This document shows positions 9,091 to 17,807 of a DNA stretch of 64,000 bases, piece by piece. The notes under the pieces were generated by a model. That model did no database searches and was not told where the DNA came from. It worked only from the letters and a program-made list of their open reading frames with translations. This DNA is from Flammeovirga sp. SJP92 (GTDB lineage Bacteria; Bacteroidota; Bacteroidia; Cytophagales; Flammeovirgaceae), in NCBI RefSeq assembly GCF_001583495.1, contig NZ_LQAQ01000043.1, positions 48,060 through 112,059 of the forward strand, given 5' to 3'. The position numbers were made by a program, and so were the translations under genes. Each line of letters starts with the position of its first letter. Within the stretch, counting starts at the first letter, position 1.

Positions 9091-11118
9091 ATGATTTCAA
9101 TAGAAAATAAGTGTGCGGATAATATAAGAATTCTATCAGCAGCAATGGTAGAACAAGCAAAATCAGGCCATCCAGGTGGTGCTATGGGTGGTGCTGATTT
9201 TATCAATATTCTTTATAGCGAATATTTAAAATTTGATCCACAAGATCCGCATTGGCATGCAAGAGACCGTTTCTTTTTGGATCCAGGACATATGTCAGCG
9301 ATGCTTTATGGACAGTTGGCATTATTGGGGAAATACTCTATTGAAGAATTAAAGCAATTCAGACAGTGGGGAAGTCCTACATCAGGTCACCCGGAAGTGG
9401 ACGTGGATCGAATGATTGAGAATACATCAGGACCTTTAGGACAAGGCCATGTTTTTGCCGTAGGTTCAGCAATTTCAGAAAGATTCTTGGCTTCACGATT
9501 TGGTAAAGTAGTAGAGCATAAAACATATGCTTACATCTCTGATGGAGGTATTCAAGAAGAAATTTCACAAGGTGCAGGTAGAATTGCAGGTCACTTAGGT
9601 TTAAGTAACTTGATTTTATTCTATGATGCCAATGATATTCAATTATCAACAACTGTAGAGGAAGTAACAACAGAAGATACAGCAAAGAAGTATGAAGCTT
9701 GGCATTGGAATGTTATCACAATCAATGGTAATGATTCTACTGAAATTAGAAAAGCATTAGATGCCGCTCATGCCGAAAGAGAACGCCCAACTTTGATTAT
9801 TGGTAAGACGATAATGGGAAAAGGTGCTGTTCAAGAAGGAGGAGAAAATTTTGAGGGGAAATGTTCTACACACGGTCAGCCTCTTTCAAAATCAGGTGCA
9901 AGCTTTGAGCAAACTATTAAAAATTTAGGGGGAGATCCTGATAACGCTTTTGAAATTTTTGATGAAGTAGCTTCTTATTACCAAAAGGTAATTGACATTA
10001 AAGAAGATCAAGCACGTCAAGCAAAAGCACAGGAAGAAAGCTGGAAAGAGGAATACCCTCAACTAGCGGAGAAGTTGGAGAAATTCTATGCAAGAGATAC
10101 TTCAAGTGTAGATTGGGCAAACATCACACAAGTGGAAGGTGCAGCAACAAGAGCAGCATCAGGTAAAGTAATGTCTCATCTAGCGACTCGTTTAGATAAC
10201 ATGATTGTGGCTTCTGCAGATTTAGCGGATAGTGATAAAACGGAAGCTTTCTTGAAGAAAACAACTCCATTCCAGAAAGGTGATTTCTCTGGAGCGTTCC
10301 TTCAAGCAGGTGTTTCTGAGTTGACAATGGCGGCAATCATGGTAGGTATGGGCTTACATGGAGGTGTGATTCCAGTTTGTGCTACATTCTTCGTATTCTC
10401 GGATTACATGAAGCCGGTATTAAGAATTGCTTCTCTGATGAAAACACCAGTGATCTTTATGTGGACTCACGATTCATTCAGAGTGGGTGAGGATGGACCA
10501 ACGCACCAACCTATTGAGCAAGAAGCACAACTTCGATTATTAGAAAAATTAAAAAATCACTCTGGGAAAAGAAGCTTTATTGCATTGCGTCCAGCAGATT
10601 GTTTTGAAACGACAGAAGCTTGGAAATTTGCAGTAGAATCAGTGGACCGCCCTGTAGGTCTTATTTTCTCAAGACAAAATATTAATGAAGTGGCTCCAAG
10701 CACTCAACGTTTGGAAGACCAATCAAAATTGAATAAAGGTGGATATGTTGCGGTTCAAAATGCTGCGAATGTAGATATTCAATTAATTGCAAATGGATCG
10801 GAAGTAGGGACGTTAGCAGAAGTTGCAAAAATATTGAAATCAAAATATGATCTTTCATCTAAAGTAGTTTCTGTGCCATCTGAAGGATTATTCAGAGATC
10901 AGCCTAAAGATTACCAGAATGAAGTCATTTCAGAAGGTGTGAAATCTGTAGGTTTAACGGCAGGGTTACCAATTACTTTAGAGCAATTGGTCGATGGAGA
11001 AGTATATGGATTAGATCATTTTGGATACTCAGCACCTGCTTCAGTCTTGGATGAAAAATTTGGTTTTAAACCAGAAGGACTGGCAGAAAAAATTGCTCAA
11101 CAACTAGAAATGGTATAG
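9091..11118 (+). CDS. tkt: Transketolase
   Basis: A 675-residue full-length transketolase (both halves fused). Thiamine-diphosphate domain motifs: SGHPGGAMGGADF (His27), DPGHMSAMLYG (His67), SGPLGQGHVFAVG, and ISDGGIQEEISQ followed by FYDANDIQ for the Mg/TPP site. This SDGGIQEE version replaces the usual GDG and is a known Bacteroidota style. The pyrimidine domain has GEDGPTHQPIEQ. The C-terminal domain ends with DHFGYSAPASVLDEKFG. It swaps two-carbon units between xylulose 5-phosphate and aldose phosphates. As last gene of the xylose cluster it completes conversion of xylulose 5-phosphate to fructose 6-phosphate and glyceraldehyde 3-phosphate. A terminator follows. Confidence 0.95.
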   Translation: MISIENKCADNIRILSAAMVEQAKSGHPGGAMGGADFINILYSEYLKFDPQDPHWHARDRFFLDPGHMSAMLYGQLALLGKYSIEELKQFRQWGSPTSGHPEVDVDRMIENTSGPLGQGHVFAVGSAISERFLASRFGKVVEHKTYAYISDGGIQEEISQGAGRIAGHLGLSNLILFYDANDIQLSTTVEEVTTEDTAKKYEAWHWNVITINGNDSTEIRKALDAAHAERERPTLIIGKTIMGKGAVQEGGENFEGKCSTHGQPLSKSGASFEQTIKNLGGDPDNAFEIFDEVASYYQKVIDIKEDQARQAKAQEESWKEEYPQLAEKLEKFYARDTSSVDWANITQVEGAATRAASGKVMSHLATRLDNMIVASADLADSDKTEAFLKKTTPFQKGDFSGAFLQAGVSELTMAAIMVGMGLHGGVIPVCATFFVFSDYMKPVLRIASLMKTPVIFMWTHDSFRVGEDGPTHQPIEQEAQLRLLEKLKNHSGKRSFIALRPADCFETTEAWKFAVESVDRPVGLIFSRQNINEVAPSTQRLEDQSKLNKGGYVAVQNAANVDIQLIANGSEVGTLAEVAKILKSKYDLSSKVVSVPSEGLFRDQPKDYQNEVISEGVKSVGLTAGLPITLEQLVDGEVYGLDHFGYSAPASVLDEKFGFKPEGLAEKIAQQLEMV

Positions 11119-11207
11119 CTAAAATAGATTCTGCGATAAGAACATTGGAAAGGAATTTACATTCACGAAACCTAAGCCAGTAAATACCTTTCCGGTTTTA
11201 CTCTGTA

Positions 11208-11240
11208 AAAATGGACCCTCTATGAGGATCCATTTTTTTT
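11208..11240. terminator. Bidirectional terminator between transketolase and CoA-transferase genes
   Basis: A 13 bp stem with one mismatch (11208-11220 with 11224-11236), a TAT loop, a run of T on the + side and A on the left side, so it can stop transcripts from both converging units. Confidence 0.85.
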
Positions 11241-11273
11241 GTTCTAAAATCCAATATATATTTCAAATGACTC

Positions 11274-12413
11274 CTATAAAAACTCAGTAGTAATACTATC
11301 ATTGTTTTCACCAAGAAAAGGAGACCCTTTCGTATTTTTAATCACTTTACCATCAATTTTAATCGGACAGCGCGTAGTTTGATATTGATAATTGTCAGAC
11401 ATTTCAACAGTTTGCAGCATGTCCAGTACCTTAAATCCATCATGCTCAAAAAGTCTTTCCCAATTCATCACATCGGCACACCAAATATCTGCGGGTTCTA
11501 AAATTGAAAGCCAGTGTTCTGTCGTATTTGTTTTCAGATGATTGGCTAATTTTTGTTTGATTTCATCTCTTTGATCATACCAAGAGTTGAATTCTTGGTA
11601 CTCCAATAAGTCCGGACAATCTAACAGTTCACCCAATTTGGGAATAGCTCCCATGGCTAGTGAAAGAAAACCGTTGGATGTTTCATAAATTCCATATGGA
11701 GCACCCAAGTAGGCATGGGCATTATTACTTTCCGTTCGTTGTGTAGGTTGTCCTCCGTCATGATAGAAAGTAGTGACGGTTTCAAATTGAAGATCAAGCA
11801 TTGATTCAAGCATATTGACGCTCACTTTGCAACCTTTTCCTGTTTTTCCTTTTTGAACTAAACCTGCTAAAATTCCTTGTGCTAGATGTCCACCCGATAA
11901 CATATCAGCCATAGCCAAACCTAATGGAACAGGTCCTTTGTTGGCGTTACCACTTAATGTTGTAACACCCGAAATTGCTTGAATTAGCAAATCTTGTCCC
12001 GGCTTCTTTTTCCAAGGACCTTCAGTACCATAGCCAGAGATTTCACCGTAGACGATATTGGGATTTAAAACTTTGACGGTGTCATAATCTAAACCTAGTC
12101 TTTGTATCACTCCTGGTCGAAAGTTGTGCACCAATACATCTGCTTTTGAAATCAATTGCAGTACTTTTTTCTTATCAAGGTTATTTTTTAAATCAGCACA
12201 GAAGCTCTCTTTATTTCTATTGATTGCCCTGAAGATAGAAGACTCCCCGTTCATGTTTACATTTGAAATATACATTGAACGACAAGAATCTCCCGTTTCC
12301 GGCTTCTCCACCTTAATTACTCTAGCACCAAGATCTGCGAGTTTTAAAGTACAGCATGGACCGGAAAGGTATTGGCTGAGATCAATAATGAGTACGTCTT
12401 GTAGTGGTTTCAT
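11274..12413 (-). CDS. Class III CoA-transferase (CaiB/BaiF family), second copy
   Basis: A 379-residue class III (formyl-CoA transferase/CaiB type) protein. The opening [12 protein letters not shown], then [23 protein letters not shown] and the nucleophile Asp170 ([10 protein letters not shown]) fit the family. The interlocked-dimer glycine and arginine motifs ([24 protein letters not shown]) are present. These enzymes move CoA from one carboxylic acid to another. Its ATG overlaps the stop of the upstream paralogue by 4 bases, indicating translational coupling, and the two may form a heteromer as in SmtAB or BbsEF (family precedent, not shown here). It is the last gene of the minus-strand cluster. 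The acid substrate is unknown. Confidence 0.88.
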   Translation of the reverse strand: MKPLQDVLIIDLSQYLSGPCCTLKLADLGARVIKVEKPETGDSCRSMYISNVNMNGESSIFRAINRNKESFCADLKNNLDKKKVLQLISKADVLVHNFRPGVIQRLGLDYDTVKVLNPNIVYGEISGYGTEGPWKKKPGQDLLIQAISGVTTLSGNANKGPVPLGLAMADMLSGGHLAQGILAGLVQKGKTGKGCKVSVNMLESMLDLQFETVTTFYHDGGQPTQRTESNNAHAYLGAPYGIYETSNGFLSLAMGAIPKLGELLDCPDLLEYQEFNSWYDQRDEIKQKLANHLKTNTTEHWLSILEPADIWCADVMNWERLFEHDGFKVLDMLQTVEMSDNYQYQTTRCPIKIDGKVIKNTKGSPFLGENNDSITTEFL

Positions 12414-13558
12414 TTCATTAAATTAAATTCTTTTGAAATCTGTTCAGTATGTTCACCCACACGAGGAGCTGCAGTTTTTGAGAACAGCTTTTGATCGTTG
12501 ATTTGAATGGGAGATCGGGTCGTATGTACTTTTTCACCATTGGTCAGCGTAACCACTTGATCAAAAGACAAGACTTTATAACCTTCATGTTCGAGAAGGT
12601 TTTTGTAATCCAATACCTCAGCACACCAAATATCTTCAGCTTCCATTTTCTTGATCCAATGTTCAGATGAATGAGAGGCAAAAAAGTGCTTTAATATAAA
12701 CATAATTTCATCTCTATTTTCAAACCATAAATCAGGATCTTGGTATTGCAGAAGTTGTTCGCATTCCAATACCTCACCTAGTTTAATCAATGATCCCATG
12801 GCTAACACAATATGTCCATCGGAAGTAGGGTATACTCCGTAAGGGGCACTTAAATAGGCGTGGGCATTTCCTTCTTTTGTTCTTTCAGGCAGGGCTTTTG
12901 GTTCATTCAAATAGGTAGTGATCACCTCAAATTGAAAATCAAGCATTGATTCTAAAAGGCTCACTTCGATTAATGCTCCTTTCCCAGTTTTATTTCTTCT
13001 GACTAATCCCGCCAAAATTCCTTGAGTAAGGTGTGTGCCACAATAAATATCAGCTACAGCCAATCCCATTGCAGTTGGCGTGTCATTTCTATCACCTGTA
13101 AGGTGAGTGAGGCCTGAAACACTCTGTGCCAGAAGGTCTTGTCCTGGTTTTTTTACCCAAGGCCCTTCAGTTCCATATCCCGTGACCGAAGCGTAAATCA
13201 GTGCAGGGTTGATCGCTTTGACAGTAGTATAATCCAATCCAATTTTTTCCATTACGCCAGGTCGGAAGTTATGCGTCATTACATCGGCTTGAGCGATCAA
13301 CTTTTTGACGTTTTCAAGATCTTCAGGATCTTTCAAGTTGGCGGCATAGGATTCTTTATTTCGATTGACAGTATGAAATACCAAACTGCTATTGTCAACA
13401 AATAGGTTTTTGATTGCGATTTGCCTTCCACCTTCACCATGGATTGGGCGTTCTATTTTAATCACTCTAGCACCTAAATCTGCTAGTTTTAAGCCAGCGG
13501 AGGGGCCTGCCATAAATTGACAGAATTCAAGTACTAGAATTCCTTCTAATGGAAGCAT
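12410..13558 (-). CDS. Class III CoA-transferase (CaiB/BaiF family), first copy
   Basis: A 382-residue paralogue of the next gene: [56 protein letters not shown] and the catalytic Asp in [10 protein letters not shown] all line up with it. The longest frame starts at 13615, but its first 19 codons have no counterpart in the paralogue and reach into the terminal repeat of the inserted element. The ATG at 13558 gives [12 protein letters not shown], which aligns with the paralogue start, so I use it. The true promoter or upstream operon was probably displaced by the element that starts 26 bases upstream. Function: CoA transfer to an unidentified carboxylic acid, in the cytosol. Confidence 0.87.
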   Translation of the reverse strand: MLPLEGILVLEFCQFMAGPSAGLKLADLGARVIKIERPIHGEGGRQIAIKNLFVDNSSLVFHTVNRNKESYAANLKDPEDLENVKKLIAQADVMTHNFRPGVMEKIGLDYTTVKAINPALIYASVTGYGTEGPWVKKPGQDLLAQSVSGLTHLTGDRNDTPTAMGLAVADIYCGTHLTQGILAGLVRRNKTGKGALIEVSLLESMLDFQFEVITTYLNEPKALPERTKEGNAHAYLSAPYGVYPTSDGHIVLAMGSLIKLGEVLECEQLLQYQDPDLWFENRDEIMFILKHFFASHSSEHWIKKMEAEDIWCAEVLDYKNLLEHEGYKVLSFDQVVTLTNGEKVHTTRSPIQINDQKLFSKTAAPRVGEHTEQISKEFNLMK

Positions 13559-13584
13559 TTTATATAAATTAAGATTGTAAAATG

Positions 13585-13973
13585 CACTGTAAACTAAGTT
13601 ATCATCAACTTTCAAATGATGATCCTACTATCATTTAAGGTCCTACTTTCAATCATCTTTCTTCTTCATTTTTGTCTTGAAACAAAAACGAAGCAAAAAA
13701 TTCAAGGCTTAGAAGTCAAAAGCTAAATTTCATTCCTTTCACCTAAATGATTTTAAACTCGCTAAAGCTCAAACAAGAAAATCATTCTTAACGGCTCAAT
13801 ACATGAAATTCTTAACACTTTTCCCTTCAAGGCCGATAAAAGTACTACCATACAAATTTTGTAGTAAGACCACTAGTACGAATGTTAAAGGGAAGTGTTA
13901 TTTGTGGTCTATTGATCATCAGAAATCTCCTGATTTCTAAACACTATAAATATTTGAAACGTAGTTTACAGTG
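13585..13973. mobile_element. MITE-like non-coding element with 12 bp terminal inverted repeats
   Basis: The ends are perfect inverted repeats, CACTGTAAACTA (13585-13596) and TAGTTTACAGTG (13962-13973), and 15 of the first 16 bases pair. No protein is encoded. The inside is full of nested hairpins: 13664-13675 with 13682-13693 (11 of 12 bp), 13726-13733 with 13803-13810, 13746-13754 with 13778-13786 (perfect 9 bp), 13814-13827 with 13888-13899 (two-base bulge), and an AGAAATC/GATTTCT hairpin at 13921-13937. No clear target-site duplication is visible (flanks AAATG and AATTA). Non-autonomous insertion is the simplest reading; a structured RNA is an alternative. Confidence 0.55.
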
Positions 13974-13975
13974 AA

Positions 13976-14138
13976 TTAAGTACTAAGCCAAAAATAAATG
14001 ATAATTAATTCTTAGTTATTTTTTGTGAGTACAACGCTCAAAAACGTATAAATAGTGGTTCTATTTAAAGTTTTTGCAAGGCAGTAATCGGAAAAAATAA
14101 TATGAATTAGTATTATATAATTTTGTCTTAGTACTTAA
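13976..14138. repeat. Inverted-repeat block next to the MITE-like element
   Basis: Perfect 12 bp arms TTAAGTACTAAG (13976-13987) and CTTAGTACTTAA (14127-14138). Similarity continues imperfectly inward for roughly 40 bases on both sides, so the 163-base block could fold as one long hairpin. Each arm is itself close to the palindrome TTAAGTACTTAA, so two operator sites are an alternative. Confidence 0.45.
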
Positions 14139-14144
14139 GATTAT

Positions 14145-15293
14145 TTATTCGTTGGTAACACAAAGTGACTCTTCGTAAATACTATTCAAGAGATCAAGTA
14201 ATTTTCTTTCATCACCTCCATGCATCATATATTCTCTGATTGGTGCACCTGCACGATCTTGGAAATACATATGTCCGTGATACCTTGGTCTTAAAAAGGC
14301 TCTGTCTAATGCAGGTAGAGTGTCTTTGAAAAACTGATCTGATACTGCGTTGGTATGTTCATCCAACCAAGCAGCTCTATGTCCAGGTTGACCGCCATTA
14401 TCGAAGAAAATGCCTTTTTGATTGTCTGGGTGAGCGGCATATTCAGCAAACTTACTTGCCCATTCTACTTCTTTACATTTAGACGAAATTGCTAATCCGG
14501 TACCGCCTAAAGTTGAAATCAATTTTTGCTCATTGATGGCCACCATATCATGAAACTTCAATAGTTTTCTAGCATATCCTTTTCTAGAATAATTCGTGTA
14601 TCCATAAGCAAAAGGAGAATAGATGTACTCATCAGTTTGTGTCATTTTTTCATACACTGTAATGGGGTTCCAATCATAGCTTTCAGGTCGAATATTTTCA
14701 CCCAGATCTCTTAACATTCTCAATGCTTTCAAGCCGACTTCATCAGATATTACTTTATCTTTTGAAACACAGACATCTTCACCTAAAGTTGAACAGACCA
14801 TGTAAAAGCTCATCAATGTATCTTGTGGAATACCTGGTATGGCTACTTTACCCGTTTTCGATAATTCGACTAAATCATCCCATGTTTCAGGTAATTTCAA
14901 ACCTTCTTTCTCAAAAAGATCAGGACGGCTAGCAGCAACAGGAGTAGCAGCATCAATAGCTAACGCCCATTGCTGTTGGTCATAACTGTAACTTTCATGA
15001 GATCGGCCAACACTGTTTTCAGCTTGGTCATCCAAAAAAGCTTTACTGAGTAATGTATTTAGGGGTTGAATTACTTGAGTTCTTGCTGCAAAACCAGCCC
15101 ATGGGTGATCAATAATTAAGAAATCAAATCTTTCTGCCAACTGATCGATAGGTTCATCAGCAAAAGCTTGCAATGATCTTTTCTCCCATTTTATATCTAC
15201 TTCAGGATGAAGTTCTGAAAAACGCTGTGCACAGGCTACAATGGATGTAAAACCTCTTGAGTGGTTCCAAGTAATGCCTTTTAATTGTTTCAT
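14145..15293 (-). CDS. Solute-binding-protein-fold protein without export signal
   Basis: A 382-residue protein with the look of a family 1 (carbohydrate ABC) solute-binding protein: HSRGFTSIVACAQRFSELHP, EVDIKWEKRSL, FDFLIIDHPWAG, an internal LPETWDDLVELSK and a later STLGGTGLAISSKCKEVE. The start MKQLKGITWNHSRG leads straight into the first beta strand: no signal peptide and no lipobox, so it should stay in the cytosol. No permease or ATPase gene lies near. It sits 24 bases after an aldehyde dehydrogenase gene, in a cluster with CoA-transferases and a crotonase. It may be a cytosolic ligand sensor, a carrier or a repurposed enzyme subunit; that is inference. Sugar ABC receptors are uncommon in Bacteroidota, which suggests acquisition by transfer. 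Confidence 0.75.
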   Translation of the reverse strand: MKQLKGITWNHSRGFTSIVACAQRFSELHPEVDIKWEKRSLQAFADEPIDQLAERFDFLIIDHPWAGFAARTQVIQPLNTLLSKAFLDDQAENSVGRSHESYSYDQQQWALAIDAATPVAASRPDLFEKEGLKLPETWDDLVELSKTGKVAIPGIPQDTLMSFYMVCSTLGEDVCVSKDKVISDEVGLKALRMLRDLGENIRPESYDWNPITVYEKMTQTDEYIYSPFAYGYTNYSRKGYARKLLKFHDMVAINEQKLISTLGGTGLAISSKCKEVEWASKFAEYAAHPDNQKGIFFDNGGQPGHRAAWLDEHTNAVSDQFFKDTLPALDRAFLRPRYHGHMYFQDRAGAPIREYMMHGGDERKLLDLLNSIYEESLCVTNE

Positions 15294-15317
15294 ATTTATT
15301 TTGTTTTATAAAATAGT

Positions 15318-16778
15318 TTATTCATAATTCATATAGATGGCTCTCTTCTGCAGGTACTGTTCAATACCATAAATGCCATCTTCGCCACCAATACCACTTG
15401 TTTTATGCCCTGAGTGAAAGCCTTGTATATAACCTACAATTCCCTTGTTGATGAAAATAGTGCCTACTTGAAGTTCATTGATTGACTTCATAATTGTTTT
15501 ATGATTTTGAGTGAAAAGGTAAGCGGATAAACCTTCCTCTCTTTCATTTAATGTCGCCTTCGCTTCCTCATAACCTGAGACTTTCATGATGGGCAGTACC
15601 GGGCCAAACAATTCATTTTGAAGTGTAGCATGGTCTTTCTTGACATTGGTTAAAATGGTAGGTTCGTACCAGTTCCCGTTTTCAAAATAATCACCCTCTG
15701 GCTTTTTACCACCAAGCACTAATTCAGCACCTTGCTCCACGTTTTCCATCACTAATTCATGTACTCGGCTTAACCCTTTGGTACTGACATTGGGTCCCAT
15801 ATTCACATTGGTCATTGGATCACCTACAGTAATTTGCTTCGTTCTTTCAATGACCTTTTCAGTAAATTCATCCGCAATTTTTTCATGAACAAAAAGCATT
15901 TCATTACAAATACAAACCTGTCCACAGTTAGCGTATCTTGATATTACAGCCGCTTCAACGGCTTTTTCGATTTCGGCATCATCCATCACAATAAACGGTG
16001 CTTTTCCACCTAATTCAAGCACTAATCCTGCTACATTTTGAGCGGCAGATTGGTAGATAGCTTGACCAGCTCTAGTACTTCCAGTCATAGAAACCAGTTT
16101 TGTAATAGGGCTTTCCACCAATTGTTTTCCAACAGTATGTCCCCAGCCCATTACTAAATTAATGACTCCTTTAGGTAGTCCCACTTGATGAACTAATCGG
16201 CAAAATTCTGAGGCAGTAATCGGTGTAAGTTCTGAAGGCTTGATCACCATTGTATTTCCTGTGACCAATGCAGGACCAATTTTACGTCCAATCAAGGCGA
16301 GTGGATAATTGAAGGCCATCAATCCAACGGTAACACCATAAGGTACTTTATGAATGCTTAATTGTTCATTGGGCATATCGGATGGAAATATACTTCCTTC
16401 TATACGGCGTCCAGCTTCCGCGGAGTAGTTGATGTATCGAATGGTATCATCTACTTCACCATAAGCTTCGGCAAGAGTTTTTCCTTGTTCCATTACCAAA
16501 AGCTTTGCAAAGTGATCTCTTTCTTTGTGCAGTTGTTCAGTAATAGCATAGAGATAGTTGGCTCTTTCAGTGGCGGGTAGCATTTGCCATTTGAATTGTG
16601 CTTTTTCGGCAGTTTCGAGGGCAGTATCAACATCAGCTGGCGTACTGCAGTACATTCTAGCAAAAACTTGATTATTGGCTGGGTTTTCTACATCAATATA
16701 ATCTCCCTGTTCAGTGTTCACCCATTCGCCATTAATATAGCATGGATAAACTTTAATGTTTTGTGTTGTTGTATTCAT
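15318..16778 (-). CDS. NAD(P)-dependent aldehyde dehydrogenase (AldA/lactaldehyde-like)
   Basis: A 486-residue aldehyde dehydrogenase. The catalytic set is complete: Asn157 ([18 protein letters not shown]), Glu255 ([11 protein letters not shown]) and the nucleophile Cys289 in [10 protein letters not shown]. The cofactor loop has IKPSELTP and [11 protein letters not shown]. It oxidises an aldehyde to an acid, or to an acyl-CoA if it uses CoA; the usual plain-acid motifs favour the first. Length and the C-terminal part resemble lactaldehyde/glycolaldehyde dehydrogenases. It lies 4 bases after the crotonase gene and 24 bases before the solute-binding protein gene, so the three are one operon. 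An acid made here could be the CoA-transferase substrate. Confidence 0.88.
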   Translation of the reverse strand: MNTTTQNIKVYPCYINGEWVNTEQGDYIDVENPANNQVFARMYCSTPADVDTALETAEKAQFKWQMLPATERANYLYAITEQLHKERDHFAKLLVMEQGKTLAEAYGEVDDTIRYINYSAEAGRRIEGSIFPSDMPNEQLSIHKVPYGVTVGLMAFNYPLALIGRKIGPALVTGNTMVIKPSELTPITASEFCRLVHQVGLPKGVINLVMGWGHTVGKQLVESPITKLVSMTGSTRAGQAIYQSAAQNVAGLVLELGGKAPFIVMDDAEIEKAVEAAVISRYANCGQVCICNEMLFVHEKIADEFTEKVIERTKQITVGDPMTNVNMGPNVSTKGLSRVHELVMENVEQGAELVLGGKKPEGDYFENGNWYEPTILTNVKKDHATLQNELFGPVLPIMKVSGYEEAKATLNEREEGLSAYLFTQNHKTIMKSINELQVGTIFINKGIVGYIQGFHSGHKTSGIGGEDGIYGIEQYLQKRAIYMNYE

Positions 16779-16782
16779 TCTA

Positions 16783-17568
16783 TTAATTAAATTTTGGCTC
16801 TCTTTTTTCTACAAAAGCAAGGTTGCCCTCTTTGGCGTCTTCTGTCTCATAAAGTGTATCCACCAATTGACTCTCTAATTTTAATCCCAAATCCAGTGAG
16901 AGTTCCAATCCTTTGTAAACACATTTTTTTGTAGCGGTAATGGCTTGAGAAGGACCTTGAGCAATTTTCTCAGCAAAAGCTTTTACTTCCTCTCTAAATG
17001 TATTTTTGGGGTACAAATAGTTAACTAAACCAATTTCTTTTGCCTCTTGAGGTTGAATAGGATCTCCTGTTACAAGCATTTCTAAAGCTTTCCCTCTACC
17101 AATTCGTCGAATCAGTCGTTGTGATCCACCATTTCCAGGAATTAAGCCTAACTTAATTTCAGGCAGGCCCAATAAATAATTTCCTTCTTGTGCGATGATA
17201 AAATCACAGGCCATGGCTAATTCTAATCCTCCACCAAGAGCATGTCCATTGATACTTGCAATCACCACTTTTTTACTTGTAGATAATAGCTTCGCTGAAA
17301 GCTGAGCATGTTCCACCATGAGTTTATTTTGCTCCGTGGTATTCGCTTGAAATATTTTAACATCAGCACCAGCACAAAAGAACTTTTCCAGTTCACTTTC
17401 TACTACAATTACTTTAATTTCATCATTTACTTCTGCCGTTTTGATACAGAAAATGAGTTGCTGCATAAACACTAGGTCATAACAATTGGCCTTTGGTCTG
17501 TTGATTTTAATGTACCCTACACGGTTCACCACATGAAGAGTAATAAATTGATCTGTTGTTGCTTTCAT
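16783..17568 (-). CDS. Enoyl-CoA hydratase/isomerase (crotonase family)
   Basis: A 261-residue crotonase. The oxyanion-hole strand FFCAGADVK, the [16 protein letters not shown] motif with Glu116, and [20 protein letters not shown] with Glu137 are all intact. Both glutamates of true hydratases are present, so hydration of a 2-enoyl-CoA is the most likely reaction. It is the first gene of the minus-strand cluster. The 239-base gap to the divergent lipoprotein gene must hold its promoter. That gap includes an imperfect palindrome at 17653-17674 (TGTC and GACA ends) and an inverted repeat TTGAAAAA/TTTTTCAA, which could be regulator sites (weak). It links the cluster to catabolism of a short or branched acyl-CoA. 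Confidence 0.88.
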   Translation of the reverse strand: MKATTDQFITLHVVNRVGYIKINRPKANCYDLVFMQQLIFCIKTAEVNDEIKVIVVESELEKFFCAGADVKIFQANTTEQNKLMVEHAQLSAKLLSTSKKVVIASINGHALGGGLELAMACDFIIAQEGNYLLGLPEIKLGLIPGNGGSQRLIRRIGRGKALEMLVTGDPIQPQEAKEIGLVNYLYPKNTFREEVKAFAEKIAQGPSQAITATKKCVYKGLELSLDLGLKLESQLVDTLYETEDAKEGNLAFVEKREPKFN

Positions 17569-17807
17569 TTAGATTTTCCATTTGCATTTCACATTTTCGA
17601 ATATCTCGGGTTGCATATTATTCCCCAAGCAAATGGGTGTTGAAAAACCAATTGTCTATAGCAAGTCTATGACAGAATAGGCTGTTTTAGGTAGTGGGAG
17701 GCCCATTTTTCAATTTATTTTTAAAGGATTGTCCATGAATATAGTTTTTATAATTTGAATAAAAATGAGTATTATGAAGTAGTTATAAAACTGTAATATT
17801 TTTAAAG

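Larger units (their letters stand above)
13559..14144. other. Gene-free gap inside the CoA-transferase cluster
   Basis: 586 bases with no credible ORF. It holds a TIR-bounded element (13585-13973) and directly beside it an inverted-repeat block (13976-14138), both listed separately. Removing the element would leave about 197 bases between the solute-binding-protein gene and the CoA-transferase start. The 8-mer TTAAGATT occurs at 13569 and at 14135, flanking both blocks; at this AT content it may be chance. Confidence 0.6.

Noticed and set aside
9377..9685. 102-residue minus-strand ORF inside transketolase
   Set aside because: Shadow of a well-conserved gene; leucine-rich composition comes from the opposite strand.
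13559..13615. N-terminal extension of the first CoA-transferase to 13615
   Set aside because: It reaches into the terminal repeat of the inserted element and has no counterpart in the paralogue.
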